Shown: positions 1 through 10,738 of the stretch, one piece after another
Position numbering within the stretch: position 1 is the stretch's first letter
How the letters are laid out: every line of letters begins with the position of its first letter
The notes under the pieces: generated by a model
What the model saw: only the letters and a program-made list of their open reading frames with translations
What the model was told of the DNA's origin: nothing
The model's database searches: none
Position numbers and translations under genes: made by a program
NCBI GenBank assembly: GCA_029866155.1
Contig: JARWZW010000030.1
Location: forward strand, 1 to 64,000
Direction of reading: 5' to 3'
DNA from: Caulobacter sp.
GTDB lineage: Bacteria; Pseudomonadota; Alphaproteobacteria; Caulobacterales; Caulobacteraceae
Length of the DNA stretch: 64,000 nucleotides

Positions 1-162
1 CACATGCTGCACTGGACGGCCTGGGAGCGGGGCATGAAGAGCCTCTATTACCTGCGCTCAAAGTCCGTGCAGCGGGCGGCCCATGCCGGCGAGGACGAGG
101 CCCGGGCCAGCGCCGAGGCCGCAGCCCCCACCGACTATGAGGAATGCCTCGCCTGTCAGTAG
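1..162 (+). CDS. nrdA: Ribonucleoside-diphosphate reductase large subunit, C-terminal end (partial)
   Basis: Only the last 53 codons lie in the window; the gene enters from the left edge and stops with TAG at 160-162. The visible peptide has a W-E-x-G-M-K-S-L-Y-Y-L-R-S stretch like the end of the catalytic barrel of class I ribonucleotide reductase large subunits. It ends in E-C-L-A-C-Q, a C-x-x-C tail that matches the flexible redox-active cysteine pair which shuttles electrons from thioredoxin or glutaredoxin to the active site. The enzyme makes deoxyribonucleotides in the cytoplasm. The identification rests on the tail alone, so class and exact subfamily are inferred. Confidence 0.75.
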   Translation, partial: HMLHWTAWERGMKSLYYLRSKSVQRAAHAGEDEARASAEAAAPTDYEECLACQ

Positions 163-223
163 ATCATAGCCGGGGCCCGACCCGTCATTAATGATCCAGA
201 CAAGGGCGTTCGTTTCGATCGGT

Positions 224-244
224 TGAGTGCCGTTACGGCACTCA
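224..244. terminator. Hairpin downstream of nrdA (possible terminator)
   Basis: TGAGTGCCG at 224-232 and CGGCACTCA at 236-244 form a perfect 9-bp stem with a TTA loop, 62 bp after the nrdA stop. No T-run follows, so it is not a textbook intrinsic terminator; it could be a transcript end or a 3'-end stabiliser. Confidence 0.4.
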
Positions 245-280
245 GCTGCTGATCCCAGCGAGCGCGCCCCGAGATAACGC

Positions 281-332
281 CAAGGATTGCATTGACCGAA
301 ATCCCTTCAACACAAGGGAAAATCGGTCCTTG
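281..332. other. Nested inverted repeats with two mutually exclusive pairings
   Basis: GACCGA (294-299) pairs with TCGGTC (323-328), and inside it TCCCTT (302-307) pairs with AAGGGA (314-319). Alternatively CAAGGA (281-286) can pair with TCCTTG (327-332), which competes for the same right arm. The function is unknown. Confidence 0.35.
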
Positions 333-496
333 CACGCAACAGTTGGCCTTGAAGAACGCCGATCGTTGATTTCGCTAACCTTTTTTTATCCAAACACGTA
401 AACGATGTAATGGAAGGTCCGGGGGGCCCTGATTGGCCATGCGCTGAAAGTCAGCAATGGGCAGCAGGCGTTTCCTCGGACAGTCCTGTCATTTGA

Positions 497-2452
<1,956 letters not shown>

Positions 2453-2523
2453 TCCCTGTCCGATAGGCTGATGGATAGTCGCTGACGCTTGACGCCCGCG
2501 CGGCTATGGACCCTCAGGGCCGT

Positions 2524-2922
2524 TTACTGCGATTGCTGCATCGGCATGAAGCGGAGGTTCCGCCAGCACCAAACCGCAACGATCACAAGCACGACAAACC
2601 ATAGGATGACAATCGCCACGCCCACTGTCCGGTTGACCGGTCTCGCGGCGGCAACCGCTTGCGTCCGAAACTCGGCCATCAGGGCGGAGGGGATCAATCG
2701 AACCGCGAGCGCGATCCCCAGAGGAACAATCACGAGGTCATCGAGGTAGCCCAGTATGGGAATGAAATCAGGGATCAGGTCGATGGGGCTTAAGGCGTAG
2801 GCCGCAATGGCACCGGCAACCAGCTTTGCAGCAAGGGGTGTTCGCGGGCTACGAGCGGCGATCCAAAGGGCGACGACATCGCGCTTAAGGCCTTGAGCCC
2901 AAGACTTGATCTGCGTCAGCAC
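2524..2922 (-). CDS. YkvA/DUF1232 family membrane protein
   Basis: This 132-residue protein carries the signature of the DUF1232 (YkvA) family, a hydrophobic stretch with A-L-S-P-I-D-L-I-P-D-F-I-P followed by G-Y-L-D-D-L at about residues 43-62. A second hydrophobic segment lies near the C-terminus. The family is widespread in bacteria and poorly characterised; it is usually predicted to be a small inner-membrane protein. The gene stands alone, 72 bp from the convergent end of the chemoreceptor. No function can be deduced from the neighbours. Confidence 0.85.
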   Translation of the reverse strand: MLTQIKSWAQGLKRDVVALWIAARSPRTPLAAKLVAGAIAAYALSPIDLIPDFIPILGYLDDLVIVPLGIALAVRLIPSALMAEFRTQAVAAARPVNRTVGVAIVILWFVVLVIVAVWCWRNLRFMPMQQSQ

Positions 2923-3056
2923 GAGAGCACTTGTGCAATGACTTTAGAAATTCCGCAACGGGTCGATCCACACCGTAGCCTTCCAGCCGGGAACCGGGAC
3001 GTTTGCTTGCCAGCCCCGCCTTCGAACGGTCGGGACTCAAGCGTCAGATTTTGGCC

Positions 3057-3911
3057 CTAGACCGTGCTGGCGCTGACCAGCCAGACAGCAGCAGGGATCA
3101 GGACGCCCTTGGGAGTGTCATAGGGCTCCAGCGCCGTCCTGACCGCCGCCGCGACAGGCTCAGCCAGATCGGGCGACTCGCGCAGGGCGCTGCCCAGCGG
3201 CCCGACCTTCAGGGTCAGGGCGACCGTCTGATCCAGGTCCGCCCCGCCGATCCGGGTATCGAAGGGCGTGATCGACATCTCGGAAAATCCCGCATCCTTG
3301 AGGATACCCATTACCCGTTCGGGATCGGCGAAGGCGAAGGGGCCGGGAGCCGTTGGATCGGCCGGGGCCGGCGGCGTCAGCAGCGGCAGGGCCGCCATCA
3401 TCGGGATCCGCATCCAGTCATTCTCGGCGAACGGCCTCCAGCAGACAAAAGCCAGTCGCCCGCCGGGGCGCAGGGACCTCCGCAGATTGGCGAAGGCCGC
3501 CACCGGGTCGCTGAAGAACATCACGCCGAACCTGGAAAAGACCCCGTCCCACTGGCCCTGTCCCAGGTCATCCTGCTGGGCGTCGGCCTCGCGGAACGCG
3601 ATCGCGGCCAGGCCTTCCGCAACCGTCCTCGCCCGCCCGACCTGCAGCATCGCCCGGGAGATGTCGACGCCGGTCGCCTGGCCAGCCGGTCCGAGCCGCT
3701 CGGCCAGGGCCAGGGTCGTGTGGCCGCAGCCACAGCCAACATCCAGGACTCGCTCGCCAGGCGCAGGCGCCAGCAGGTCCATGGCCGCCAGACCCAGGGG
3801 CTCCAGCTGGCGATCCAGCTGGTCGTGAAACTGGACCCAGGTCTGGCCGGCCAGGGCGTTCCAGTAGTCGATCTGGGCGGCGTTGCCTTCAGGTGTCCGG
3901 GAATCGCTCAT
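3057..3911 (-). CDS. Class I SAM-dependent methyltransferase
   Basis: The 284-residue product has a Rossmann-type methyltransferase fold. Motif I reads V-L-D-V-G-C-G-C-G-H-T at about residues 50-60, followed by an acidic motif II (G-V-D-I-S) and a C-x-R-P-F region after strand 5. It resembles the ubiquinone/menaquinone-type (UbiE-like) methyltransferases of broad substrate range. The start at 3911 was chosen because AGAGGAGA lies just upstream and the sequence after it (M-S-D-S-R-T-P-E-G-N-A) is typical for the family; the frame stays open further upstream without a better site. The substrate is unknown. Confidence 0.85.
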   Translation of the reverse strand: MSDSRTPEGNAAQIDYWNALAGQTWVQFHDQLDRQLEPLGLAAMDLLAPAPGERVLDVGCGCGHTTLALAERLGPAGQATGVDISRAMLQVGRARTVAEGLAAIAFREADAQQDDLGQGQWDGVFSRFGVMFFSDPVAAFANLRRSLRPGGRLAFVCWRPFAENDWMRIPMMAALPLLTPPAPADPTAPGPFAFADPERVMGILKDAGFSEMSITPFDTRIGGADLDQTVALTLKVGPLGSALRESPDLAEPVAAAVRTALEPYDTPKGVLIPAAVWLVSASTV

Positions 3912-3982
3912 GGACGTGTCTCCTCTGAGGTCTCTATAGCCCCGACAGGCCTCGCCCGCACGACCGCAGCCCCGAACCCGGT

Positions 3983-4570
3983 TCAGATCAGCTTGGGTTG
4001 TCCGCCTGAAAAGCGCGCCCCTTCGTGGGTCAGAAGCCACTGCTTGCGCGGCAGGCCGCCGCCATAGCCGGTCAGGGAGCCATCCGAGCCGATCACCCGG
4101 TGACAGGGCACGACGATCGCCACAGGGTTGGCCCCGTTGGCCAGACCGACCGCCCGGACCGCCCTGGGCCGGCCAATCCGGGCCGCAAGGGCGCCGTAGC
4201 TGAGGGTTTCGCCAGGCGGGATGCTGGTCAGGGCCTGCCAGACCGTGCGCTGGAAATCCGTTCCGCCCGTGGCCCAGGAAATCTGGCCCAGCTGCGACAG
4301 GTCTCCGGCGAAATAGGCCTCAAGGGCCCGGCGAATGGCGGTCGGCGCCGTACCGGTCGCCAGGGACACAGGGCCATAGGCGCGGGACAGCAGCCGAACC
4401 ATGCGGTCTTCATAATCGCCGAAATCCAGCACCCTCAGGCGGCCCTGGTCGTCGGTCACCAGGATGGATTGCCCGACCGGCGTGGCCATCCGGTCAAGGG
4501 TCAGTCGTCCTGGCGGCCGGGCGGGCGGCGGGGCGGACGCAGGGCTCAGATCAGGCGGCGGCTTTTGCAT
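3983..4570 (-). CDS. ogt: Methylated-DNA--protein-cysteine methyltransferase
   Basis: Suicide enzyme that removes O6-alkyl groups from guanine by transferring them to its own cysteine. The active-site motif P-C-H-R-V-I-G is present near residue 160, followed by the family's L-T-G-Y-G-G-G-L-x-x-K stretch. The N-terminus from 4570 is proline-rich, and the conserved domain starts about 20 residues later; an ATG at 4489 is a shorter option. The start lies inside the end of the upstream Ada/AlkA gene (20-bp overlap), so the two are very probably translated as one alkylation-repair operon. Length (195 residues) fits the Ogt/AGT family. Confidence 0.92.
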   Translation of the reverse strand: MQKPPPDLSPASAPPPARPPGRLTLDRMATPVGQSILVTDDQGRLRVLDFGDYEDRMVRLLSRAYGPVSLATGTAPTAIRRALEAYFAGDLSQLGQISWATGGTDFQRTVWQALTSIPPGETLSYGALAARIGRPRAVRAVGLANGANPVAIVVPCHRVIGSDGSLTGYGGGLPRKQWLLTHEGARFSGGQPKLI

Positions 4571-6038
4571 CGGCTTTTTCCTGAATGGACACTGCATCGG
4601 CGGTCCAGAGATGAAGGGCGGCATAGGCCCGCCAGGGCCGCCAGGCCTCGGCGCGGGCCAGAAGTTCCGCAGGGTTGGGTCTTTGTCCGGCCGAGTCCTC
4701 CAGGGCCCGCATCAGGCCGATATCGGCAGCCGGAAAGGCGTCGGGCTCCCGGAGCTGGCGCATGGCGATATACTGAGCCGTCCATTCCCCGATGCCGGGA
4801 AGAGCCTTCAGGGCGGAGATCGCGCTGTCCAGATCCTGGCGCGGACCAAACAGGGCCGGATCCGCGACCGAGGCCCCCGCCATGGCGGTCAGGGCCCGGG
4901 CCCTGGCTCCCGGCATGCCCAGACTGGTCAGGTCCTCCCCGGCCAGCCGTTCGGCCGTTGGAAAGGCCAGGTCCAGGCCGGGTTGCGCCCAGGCATCCGG
5001 CAGGGGCTGACCGTATTGCGCGGCCAGCTTGCCCGCCAGCCTGACAGCGGCCGGGACGGTGATCTGCTGGCCGAGGATGGCCCGGATCGCCAGTTCGAAG
5101 CCTTCCCAGGCGCCGGGGACTCGCAGGCCGGGTCGGGCCGCGACCCGACTGGCCAATCCGGGGTCCGTTGAAAGATGAGCCCCGATGACCAGCGGATCAG
5201 CCCCCAGGTCGAACACCCTCCGCACCCGGGTCAGGATGGTCGGCAGGACCGCCATGCGCGGAAACCGCACCTGAACGGCCAGCTGGTCCTGTCCGACGGG
5301 ACGGACCGCCACCGTCCCCATGTCGGGCCCGATGGCGATGGTTCGCGCATACTCGCCCTGGGTCACCCTTTCCACGCCCGGAATGGCCCGCAGCCGCAGG
5401 AAGCCGATCATGGCGTCCCAGTCATAGGGCCCACGAAACCGCAGTTTCAGTGTCACGCCGTCGGTCGCGGCTTCCCGGGTCGATCTTCGTCGCAGGGCTG
5501 CTGGGGCGCGCTGATACAGGGCCTGAAACGTCTCGTTGAAACGGCGGACGCTGCCAAAGCCGGCCGCCATGGCGATATCGGCCATGGCCAGGTCGGTCTC
5601 ATGGATCAGCTGCTTGGCCAGCAACACCCGCCGGGTCTGGGCTACCCCGACCGGCGAGGCCCCCAGATGCTGGCCAAACAGCCGGCGCAGTTGCCGCGCC
5701 CCGACACCCAGGCGACCCGCCAGCTGCTCGACATCTCCCTGGTCAAGGGCGCCCTCCTCGATAAGGCGGAGGGCCCGGTGAACCGTGTTGGAAGCGCCGC
5801 GCCAGGCGCCAAGGTCCGGGGAGGTTTCCGGGCGACAGCGCAGGCAGGCCCGGAAGCCCGCCGCCTCGGCGGCCGCCGCCGACGGAAAGAACCGCAGGTT
5901 CTGTGACCTTGGCAGCCTTGCCGGGCAGACCGGACGGCAGTAGATGCCTGTGGTCTTTACGCCGGTGAAGATCTTCCCGTCGAAACGGGCGTCCCGACTG
6001 GCGATGGCGCGGTAGCAGGCGTCATGATCAAGGTCCAT
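4551..6038 (-). CDS. alkA: Ada-type regulator fused to AlkA 3-methyladenine DNA glycosylase
   Basis: This 495-residue protein combines three parts. Residues about 1-75 are an Ada zinc domain with the four cysteines in T-G-I-Y-C-R-P-V-C and A-C-L-R-C, which in Ada senses methylphosphotriesters. Residues about 90-185 are an AraC-type helix-turn-helix pair. The C-terminal half is an AlkA-like glycosylase with the helix-hairpin-helix L-P-G-I-G-E-W-T-A-Q-Y and a catalytic aspartate in F-P-A-A-D. It should both switch on the adaptive response and excise alkylated bases. It is followed by ogt with an overlap, so the operon covers direct reversal and base excision. The start at 6038 fits the family pattern (M-D-L-D-H-D-A-C-Y); 6053 is possible. 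Neither has a strong ribosome binding site. Confidence 0.92.
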   Translation of the reverse strand: MDLDHDACYRAIASRDARFDGKIFTGVKTTGIYCRPVCPARLPRSQNLRFFPSAAAAEAAGFRACLRCRPETSPDLGAWRGASNTVHRALRLIEEGALDQGDVEQLAGRLGVGARQLRRLFGQHLGASPVGVAQTRRVLLAKQLIHETDLAMADIAMAAGFGSVRRFNETFQALYQRAPAALRRRSTREAATDGVTLKLRFRGPYDWDAMIGFLRLRAIPGVERVTQGEYARTIAIGPDMGTVAVRPVGQDQLAVQVRFPRMAVLPTILTRVRRVFDLGADPLVIGAHLSTDPGLASRVAARPGLRVPGAWEGFELAIRAILGQQITVPAAVRLAGKLAAQYGQPLPDAWAQPGLDLAFPTAERLAGEDLTSLGMPGARARALTAMAGASVADPALFGPRQDLDSAISALKALPGIGEWTAQYIAMRQLREPDAFPAADIGLMRALEDSAGQRPNPAELLARAEAWRPWRAYAALHLWTADAVSIQEKADAKAAA

Positions 6039-6172
6039 ATGGCCATGATCCATGGAACCAAGGCCCGCGTCTCGCGGTTTTCGGACATCACCGTCACAGC
6101 TCTCCGCTTGCGTCCGGCGGCGATCTGGGGTTTTACGCGGGCGCGAACCAAGAATGAACACCGAAGGACTGA

Positions 6173-6532
6173 ATGAAAGATCCCCTGAAGACGGGTTTTA
6201 CGGACCGTCTCACCGCCGCCGCTGACGCCAAGAAGGCCATGCTGGCCCGGATGAAGCCCAAGCCGACGGTCTCCGACCCCAATTTTGTCGACCGCGCCAC
6301 CCGCAAGGCTGAAGAGCTCGCGGCCAAACGCGCCCTGCACGAAGCCGAGAAGGAAAAGGCCCGTCAGGAATCGGAGGCCCGCAAGGCTCTGGAAGCCGAA
6401 GCAGCCCGCGAGGCCGAGGAAGCCGCCCTGGAAGCCAAGCGCGGTGAGCGCAAGGAACGCAAGGCCCTCAGCAAGGCTGAACAAAAGGCCAAGCGCGATG
6501 CCCGTTACGCCGCCCGCAAGGCGCGGAACTGA
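6173..6532 (+). CDS. DUF6481 family protein
   Basis: A 119-residue, very highly charged protein, almost entirely helical. The middle (about residues 45-100) is a run of Ala, Glu, Lys and Arg with coiled-coil character, and the end reads K-R-D-A-R-Y-A-A-R-K-A-R-N, which matches the C-terminal signature I remember for DUF6481 proteins of alphaproteobacteria. No membrane segment or signal peptide is seen. The gene is transcribed divergently from the Ada/AlkA gene, with 134 bp between the two starts. Function unknown. Confidence 0.75.
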   Translation: MKDPLKTGFTDRLTAAADAKKAMLARMKPKPTVSDPNFVDRATRKAEELAAKRALHEAEKEKARQESEARKALEAEAAREAEEAALEAKRGERKERKALSKAEQKAKRDARYAARKARN

Positions 6533-6559
6533 TCGTCGGCGCGTCGCTGCCGGTTGTCG

Positions 6560-7963
6560 TCAGAAATAGGCAATCAGGCTGAACGTCAGAAACAGGGTGT
6601 CGCCGCTGCGGGGCGCGTTGGGGGCTGTATTCAGGAAACGGCCCTTGAACAGGGCCAGCCCATTGGCCTCGAGACGCAGCGCGTCCGGCACAAGCCAGTA
6701 GCGGACCCTGCCCTCGACCTGCTGACCGGCAAAATTGCCTGAACCGCCGGTCGCATCCCGCACCGATGTGGTCGAGAAGCTGTCGGTCCGTGAGGCCAGC
6801 CACAGCCCGCGATAGGCGACAAAGCCGTCCAGCCGACTGGACGGGGCCACCTCGAGCCGGACGGCTGGCGTCAGGACATTGGCCCGTCCCACGGAGTTGT
6901 ACAGCCCTGACGGCGCCAGATCGGCCCGCCGCATGCCGAACAGGGTGTCGAACCGGCCAAACCGGCCACCCGGACGATCCCCGCTGGCATAGTCGAATTC
7001 CACGGACAGGCGCGGCTTCCATGCGGCATCAAAGCTGTATCCTGAATCCAGATGAACAAAATAAGCCAGGACATTAGCGGGCGGAGCCGTCGCCGCCAGT
7101 CCCGTCCGCAGACTTCCAACCTGGCCTATGGTCTCGACCTCAAAGTCCCAGGCCTTGGCCGCTGGCTCCCGAATAAGCCGCAGGCTGACCGTATCGAGGG
7201 ACCGGTCCCGCGTCGGCCGACCAGGCGAATCCTGCTCTTCGAAATGGATGTAGGAGATCTCGCCCGTGGCGCCGCCGACAGCCCCGTCCAGCAGCCGGCC
7301 CTGACTGACGACCGCGCCCCAAAGGGCAAGGTCGTCACTTTCCCGGTCTGGCGCGCCTTCGAGATCCAGGATTGAATCGAGGTCATCCGGACGTCGGGTC
7401 TGGGGCTGGACATAGAGGGCTGTCGCCTTCAGGCCTTCGGCCAGCGTGATATCCGTTCTGACGCCGGTGTAGCCATTGGTGGTGTTCCGGAAGTCGTCGG
7501 CCGCAACCAGCCGTCGGGACCCCAGATTGACGACGAATCGGCCGGCCTGCAGGGTGGTCCTGCTGCCAGGACCCAGCAGGTCCTTCAAATCGACGCCGAC
7601 ATAGGCCTGAACCGGCTCGAAGGTATTGACCTCGTTTGTGCTGATCGGCGTGCCGCTGTCGGCCCCGTAGGCGCGGCTGTCGAAGATCTCGACCCCGAAA
7701 CGCCAGGGGCCCGGGCGATACTCCGCAAGCAGGGTTGTGCGGATGCTGGTCAGGCTGTCTGACCCATTGAACCCGGGCCTGGGCTGACCTTCGAGGTGCT
7801 CCTGCCGGACCCGGAAGCTGCCGGAGAGCATGACATCTTCCGGCAGTCCGGCCACTGCCGAAACGGACCAGGGCGAAGGCCTGGCCTGGGCTTGGGCCGC
7901 TGTGGCGGCCAGGGGAACCCAACCGAGGGTCAGGGCGAGGACCGCCAGCGTCTTCCAGTCCAT
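6560..7963 (-). CDS. Alginate-export-type outer-membrane channel
   Basis: The 467-residue precursor begins with a cleavable signal peptide (M-D-W-K-T, a hydrophobic stretch, then A-A-Q-A-Q-A). The body alternates short amphipathic strands and ends in an aromatic C-terminal strand (S-L-I-A-Y-F), as expected of an outer-membrane beta barrel. Motifs such as Q-A-G-R-F-V-V-N-L-G-S-R-R and N-G-Y-T-G-V-R match the alginate_exp family, which in other Proteobacteria includes alginate and small-solute channels. The start at 7963 follows a GGGGAAG ribosome binding site. No alginate genes are nearby, so the transported molecule is unknown. Confidence 0.82.
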   Translation of the reverse strand: MDWKTLAVLALTLGWVPLAATAAQAQARPSPWSVSAVAGLPEDVMLSGSFRVRQEHLEGQPRPGFNGSDSLTSIRTTLLAEYRPGPWRFGVEIFDSRAYGADSGTPISTNEVNTFEPVQAYVGVDLKDLLGPGSRTTLQAGRFVVNLGSRRLVAADDFRNTTNGYTGVRTDITLAEGLKATALYVQPQTRRPDDLDSILDLEGAPDRESDDLALWGAVVSQGRLLDGAVGGATGEISYIHFEEQDSPGRPTRDRSLDTVSLRLIREPAAKAWDFEVETIGQVGSLRTGLAATAPPANVLAYFVHLDSGYSFDAAWKPRLSVEFDYASGDRPGGRFGRFDTLFGMRRADLAPSGLYNSVGRANVLTPAVRLEVAPSSRLDGFVAYRGLWLASRTDSFSTTSVRDATGGSGNFAGQQVEGRVRYWLVPDALRLEANGLALFKGRFLNTAPNAPRSGDTLFLTFSLIAYF

Positions 7964-8092
7964 GTCTTCCCCAGGCCAGGTCATAAACAGGACATTCCGG
8001 CACGCCGGACAGTCCTTAAGGCGTCGAATCCGATTGGGTCGATCGCGCTTGGCGCTTAGCATGGCCGAAAGACAGATTTGAGGACACCACCC

Positions 8093-8848
8093 ATGACCAC
8101 CGACCTATTCTCCCTGGCGGGCCGCACGGCCCTTATCACCGGCGGTTCACGCGGCATTGGCCGGATGATCGCGGCGGGTTTCATCGCCCAGGGCGCCAAG
8201 GTCTACATCTCCGCCCGCAAGACCCCCGCCTGCCAGCAGACCGCCGAGGAGATTGGCGCGGTCGCCCTGCCGGCCGATGTCTCGACCCTGGAGGGCATGA
8301 AGGCTCTGGCCGAGGCCTATGGCGCCCGCGAGTCCAGCCTGGACATCCTGGTCAACAACGCCGGCGCCGCCTGGCTGGCTCCCTTCGACGACTTCCCGGA
8401 AAAGGGCTGGGACAAGGTCATGGACCTGAACGTCAAGACCCCCTTTTACCTGACCGCCGCGCTTGCGCCGATGCTGCGGGCCAGCGCCTCGGCTGACCGG
8501 CCGGCCAAGGTGATCAATATCGCCTCCATCGACGGCATCTCGGTCAATCCGCAGGAGACCTATCCCTATGCCGCCAGCAAGGCCGGCCTGATCCATCTGA
8601 CCCGGCGCATGGCCAAGACCCTGATCGCCGACAACATCGTGGTCAGCGCTATCGCCCCTGGCGCCTTCGCCAGCGAGATGAACATCGCCGCCCGGGACCA
8701 GGCCGAGGCCGTCGCCGCCCGGGTTCCCGCCAGGCGGATTGGACGGGACGAGGACATGGCCGGGGCGGCCATCTATCTGGCCTCGCGCGCCGGGGACTAT
8801 GTGGTGGGCGCGACCCTCACCGTCGACGGCGGGGTCGCCTATTGCTGA
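8093..8848 (+). CDS. Short-chain dehydrogenase/reductase
   Basis: Classical SDR of 251 residues. The cofactor-binding T-G-G-S-R-G-I-G lies near residue 15, N-N-A-G near 85, and the catalytic Y-x-x-x-K (Y-A-A-S-K) with an upstream serine near 150-165. The C-terminus has the usual D-G-G. This makes an NAD(P)-dependent alcohol/ketone oxidoreductase of the cytoplasm; the substrate cannot be read from sequence. The start at 8093 has GAGGA upstream; an ATG 15 bp earlier is possible. It is divergent from the outer-membrane channel gene, with a shared 129-bp promoter region. Confidence 0.9.
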   Translation: MTTDLFSLAGRTALITGGSRGIGRMIAAGFIAQGAKVYISARKTPACQQTAEEIGAVALPADVSTLEGMKALAEAYGARESSLDILVNNAGAAWLAPFDDFPEKGWDKVMDLNVKTPFYLTAALAPMLRASASADRPAKVINIASIDGISVNPQETYPYAASKAGLIHLTRRMAKTLIADNIVVSAIAPGAFASEMNIAARDQAEAVAARVPARRIGRDEDMAGAAIYLASRAGDYVVGATLTVDGGVAYC

Positions 8849-9058
8849 TCAGAACCGGCGGCGGGCGGCCTTGCTGAGGGCGCCCACCGAGGCGGCGGCG
8901 AACTCGCCGGTGCGCCAGGCCGTGGCGCGGTCGTCCGCCTCGCCCCGGGCGGCGGCCACACCGTCCAGGGTCATGACCGTCCAGGTCCAGCGGGCATTTT
9001 CCGGGCGGACGAATAGGGCGTAGCCCGGGTTGCTCCGGGTCGACGGGTTGGGGGTCAT
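8849..9058 (-). CDS. Small hypothetical protein (69 aa)
   Basis: I do not recognise this family. The frame encodes 69 residues, with W-T-W-T-V-M-T-L-D-G-V-A-A-A-R-G in the middle and a basic end (A-A-R-R-R-F). It is credible because an excellent ribosome binding site, GAGGAGA, lies 8 bp before the ATG at 9058. The frame also ends exactly where the convergent SDR gene stops, leaving no gap. It has no membrane segment or signal peptide. Confidence 0.6.
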   Translation of the reverse strand: MTPNPSTRSNPGYALFVRPENARWTWTVMTLDGVAAARGEADDRATAWRTGEFAAASVGALSKAARRRF

Positions 9059-9166
9059 CGGACGTTCTCCTCAGGATGTCCGCTAACCATGATCCGGGCC
9101 GGTGCAGCCATGACCGTCGTCACGGCGCCGATTCGGTGCAGATGCGCTGCGGCCTTGGGGCCAGGG

Positions 9167-10738
9167 TCAGGCCAGGGGCGCCCGGACCTCGAATCGCGCG
9201 CCGGAGTCAGAGGCCGTCCAGCGGATGGTTCCCTGGCTGGCGGCCAGCAGGGACCGGGCGATGGGCAGGCCCAGGCCGGTTCCGCCCGCAGCCCGGCGAC
9301 TTGTGAAGAAGGGCTCGAACAGCCGGTCGCGATCGGCCTCGGCCACACCGGGACCATCGTCCTGGACGGCGATCAGGACCTGTCCCGCCAGCTGCCGGAC
9401 GCTGATCGCCACCCGGGTCGCCCCGGCCTGGCGGCTGTTTTCCAGCAGAGTGGCCATGACCGTCTCAAGGGTCATTTCGGGAACCGCCACGGCGGGCAGT
9501 CCCGCCGGCAGGTCCATGGTGATCTCGGGGCCGGACTCGGCCTGCAGATCAACCGTGCGGCGGAGGCTGGCAGCCAGGTCGGCCGCCACCCCGGCCTCGG
9601 GCCTGGCCATGTCGGCCCGGGCGAGATCGAGAAGCCGGGTGACCAGCCGCGACAGGCGGCGGTTGTCGGCGGCGATATTGTCGAGGAACCGGCGGCGTTC
9701 GGCCGGGCTCATGGTTTCGAAATGGTCCTGCAGCAGTTCCGCCGCCCCGCCGATGCCGGCCAGGGGGGTCTTGAACTCGTGGCTGATCGCCGCTGCGAAG
9801 TCCCTCAGATAGCGGGAGCGACGGTCGATGGCCGCCGCCATTTCCCGGAAATCGTCATAGAGAGCCCGGATCTCGATGGCCGCCGTGACCGGGGTGTCGG
9901 GGGTGGTCCCGCGCCCGGCAGACACTTCCCGGGCCGCCCGGCTGAGGGCCTCGATAGGCCGGGCGATGCCCCGGGACACAAGGCCGGCCATAACCACCAG
10001 CAGACCCAGGGTCAGGACCAGTCCCAGGCCGAACTTGATGCGGTCCTCATAGAGCCCGCGAAACAGGGCCCGGGGCGATCGCGACAGCAACAGGACACCC
10101 ACAGACCTTCCGGCGACCTTGATGGGCCGGGCATGATGGATCCGGAGGGCCGAGGCCCGGCTGAGCCATTCGAAACTGTAGCGGGGCCGGTAGTCGCCAT
10201 TGCGGCGCAGGACCGTGCGGGGCGAACCGTCCAGGGCCGCTACCACCTCGGGCAGGCCGGCCAGGGAGCCGCCCTGGCCATGGCCGCGCACCACCACCCC
10301 CTGGCGATCCAGAACCAGGACCGAGGCCAGGGTCGTCTGGACCGAGCGGTCGATCACCGGCCCCATCAGGGCTGTGGCGGTTACGGCCGCCGGGTCGGCG
10401 GGCGGCCCGGCCATGGGGGCCGGCCGCTCTGACAGGATCGGGGTGGCGCTGAGGTCAATGGTGGTGCGCTCTGGCCGGTAATAGCCGTCCGCCCGGGTGT
10501 CGATGGGCCCCTGGGGCGGGGCGCCCGGCCAGTCAGCTGTGGCCACGGCCGCCAGGACGGCGCCCTGGGCGACCAGCTCGGCCTCGGTCTGGCGGATCAG
10601 GGTGTTTTCATAGACCCGCAGGAACAGGGCGCCGGCTACGGGTATGGCCGCGACCAGCAAAAGCACCGCCAGCAGGATGGTGCGCAGCCGCAGGGCCGGC
10701 CAGTAGCGTTTCGCCAGGTCCTTGACCGCCTTGATCAC
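9167..10738 (-). CDS. Sensor histidine kinase (CreC-like)
   Basis: A 523-residue membrane histidine kinase. A first membrane helix lies at about residues 18-40, a long extracytoplasmic sensor region at about 41-225, and a second membrane helix at about 226-246. HAMP, HisKA and HATPase domains follow. The phospho-accepting histidine is in I-S-H-E-F-K-T-P-L-A-G; the ATPase has L-L-E-N-S-R-Q-A-G, D-D-G-P-G-V, F-E-P-F-F-T and G-T-G-L-G-L-P-I-A motifs. The ATG overlaps the stop of the upstream response regulator by 4 bp, so the pair is one unit. The architecture resembles CreC of the carbon-source-responsive CreBC system, but the signal here is unknown. Confidence 0.9.
   Translation of the reverse strand: MIKAVKDLAKRYWPALRLRTILLAVLLLVAAIPVAGALFLRVYENTLIRQTEAELVAQGAVLAAVATADWPGAPPQGPIDTRADGYYRPERTTIDLSATPILSERPAPMAGPPADPAAVTATALMGPVIDRSVQTTLASVLVLDRQGVVVRGHGQGGSLAGLPEVVAALDGSPRTVLRRNGDYRPRYSFEWLSRASALRIHHARPIKVAGRSVGVLLLSRSPRALFRGLYEDRIKFGLGLVLTLGLLVVMAGLVSRGIARPIEALSRAAREVSAGRGTTPDTPVTAAIEIRALYDDFREMAAAIDRRSRYLRDFAAAISHEFKTPLAGIGGAAELLQDHFETMSPAERRRFLDNIAADNRRLSRLVTRLLDLARADMARPEAGVAADLAASLRRTVDLQAESGPEITMDLPAGLPAVAVPEMTLETVMATLLENSRQAGATRVAISVRQLAGQVLIAVQDDGPGVAEADRDRLFEPFFTSRRAAGGTGLGLPIARSLLAASQGTIRWTASDSGARFEVRAPLA

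Noticed and set aside
3003-4067. Plus-strand open frame of 354 codons opposite the methyltransferase and ogt
   Set aside because: It is antisense to two recognised genes and has no ribosome binding site or family motif.
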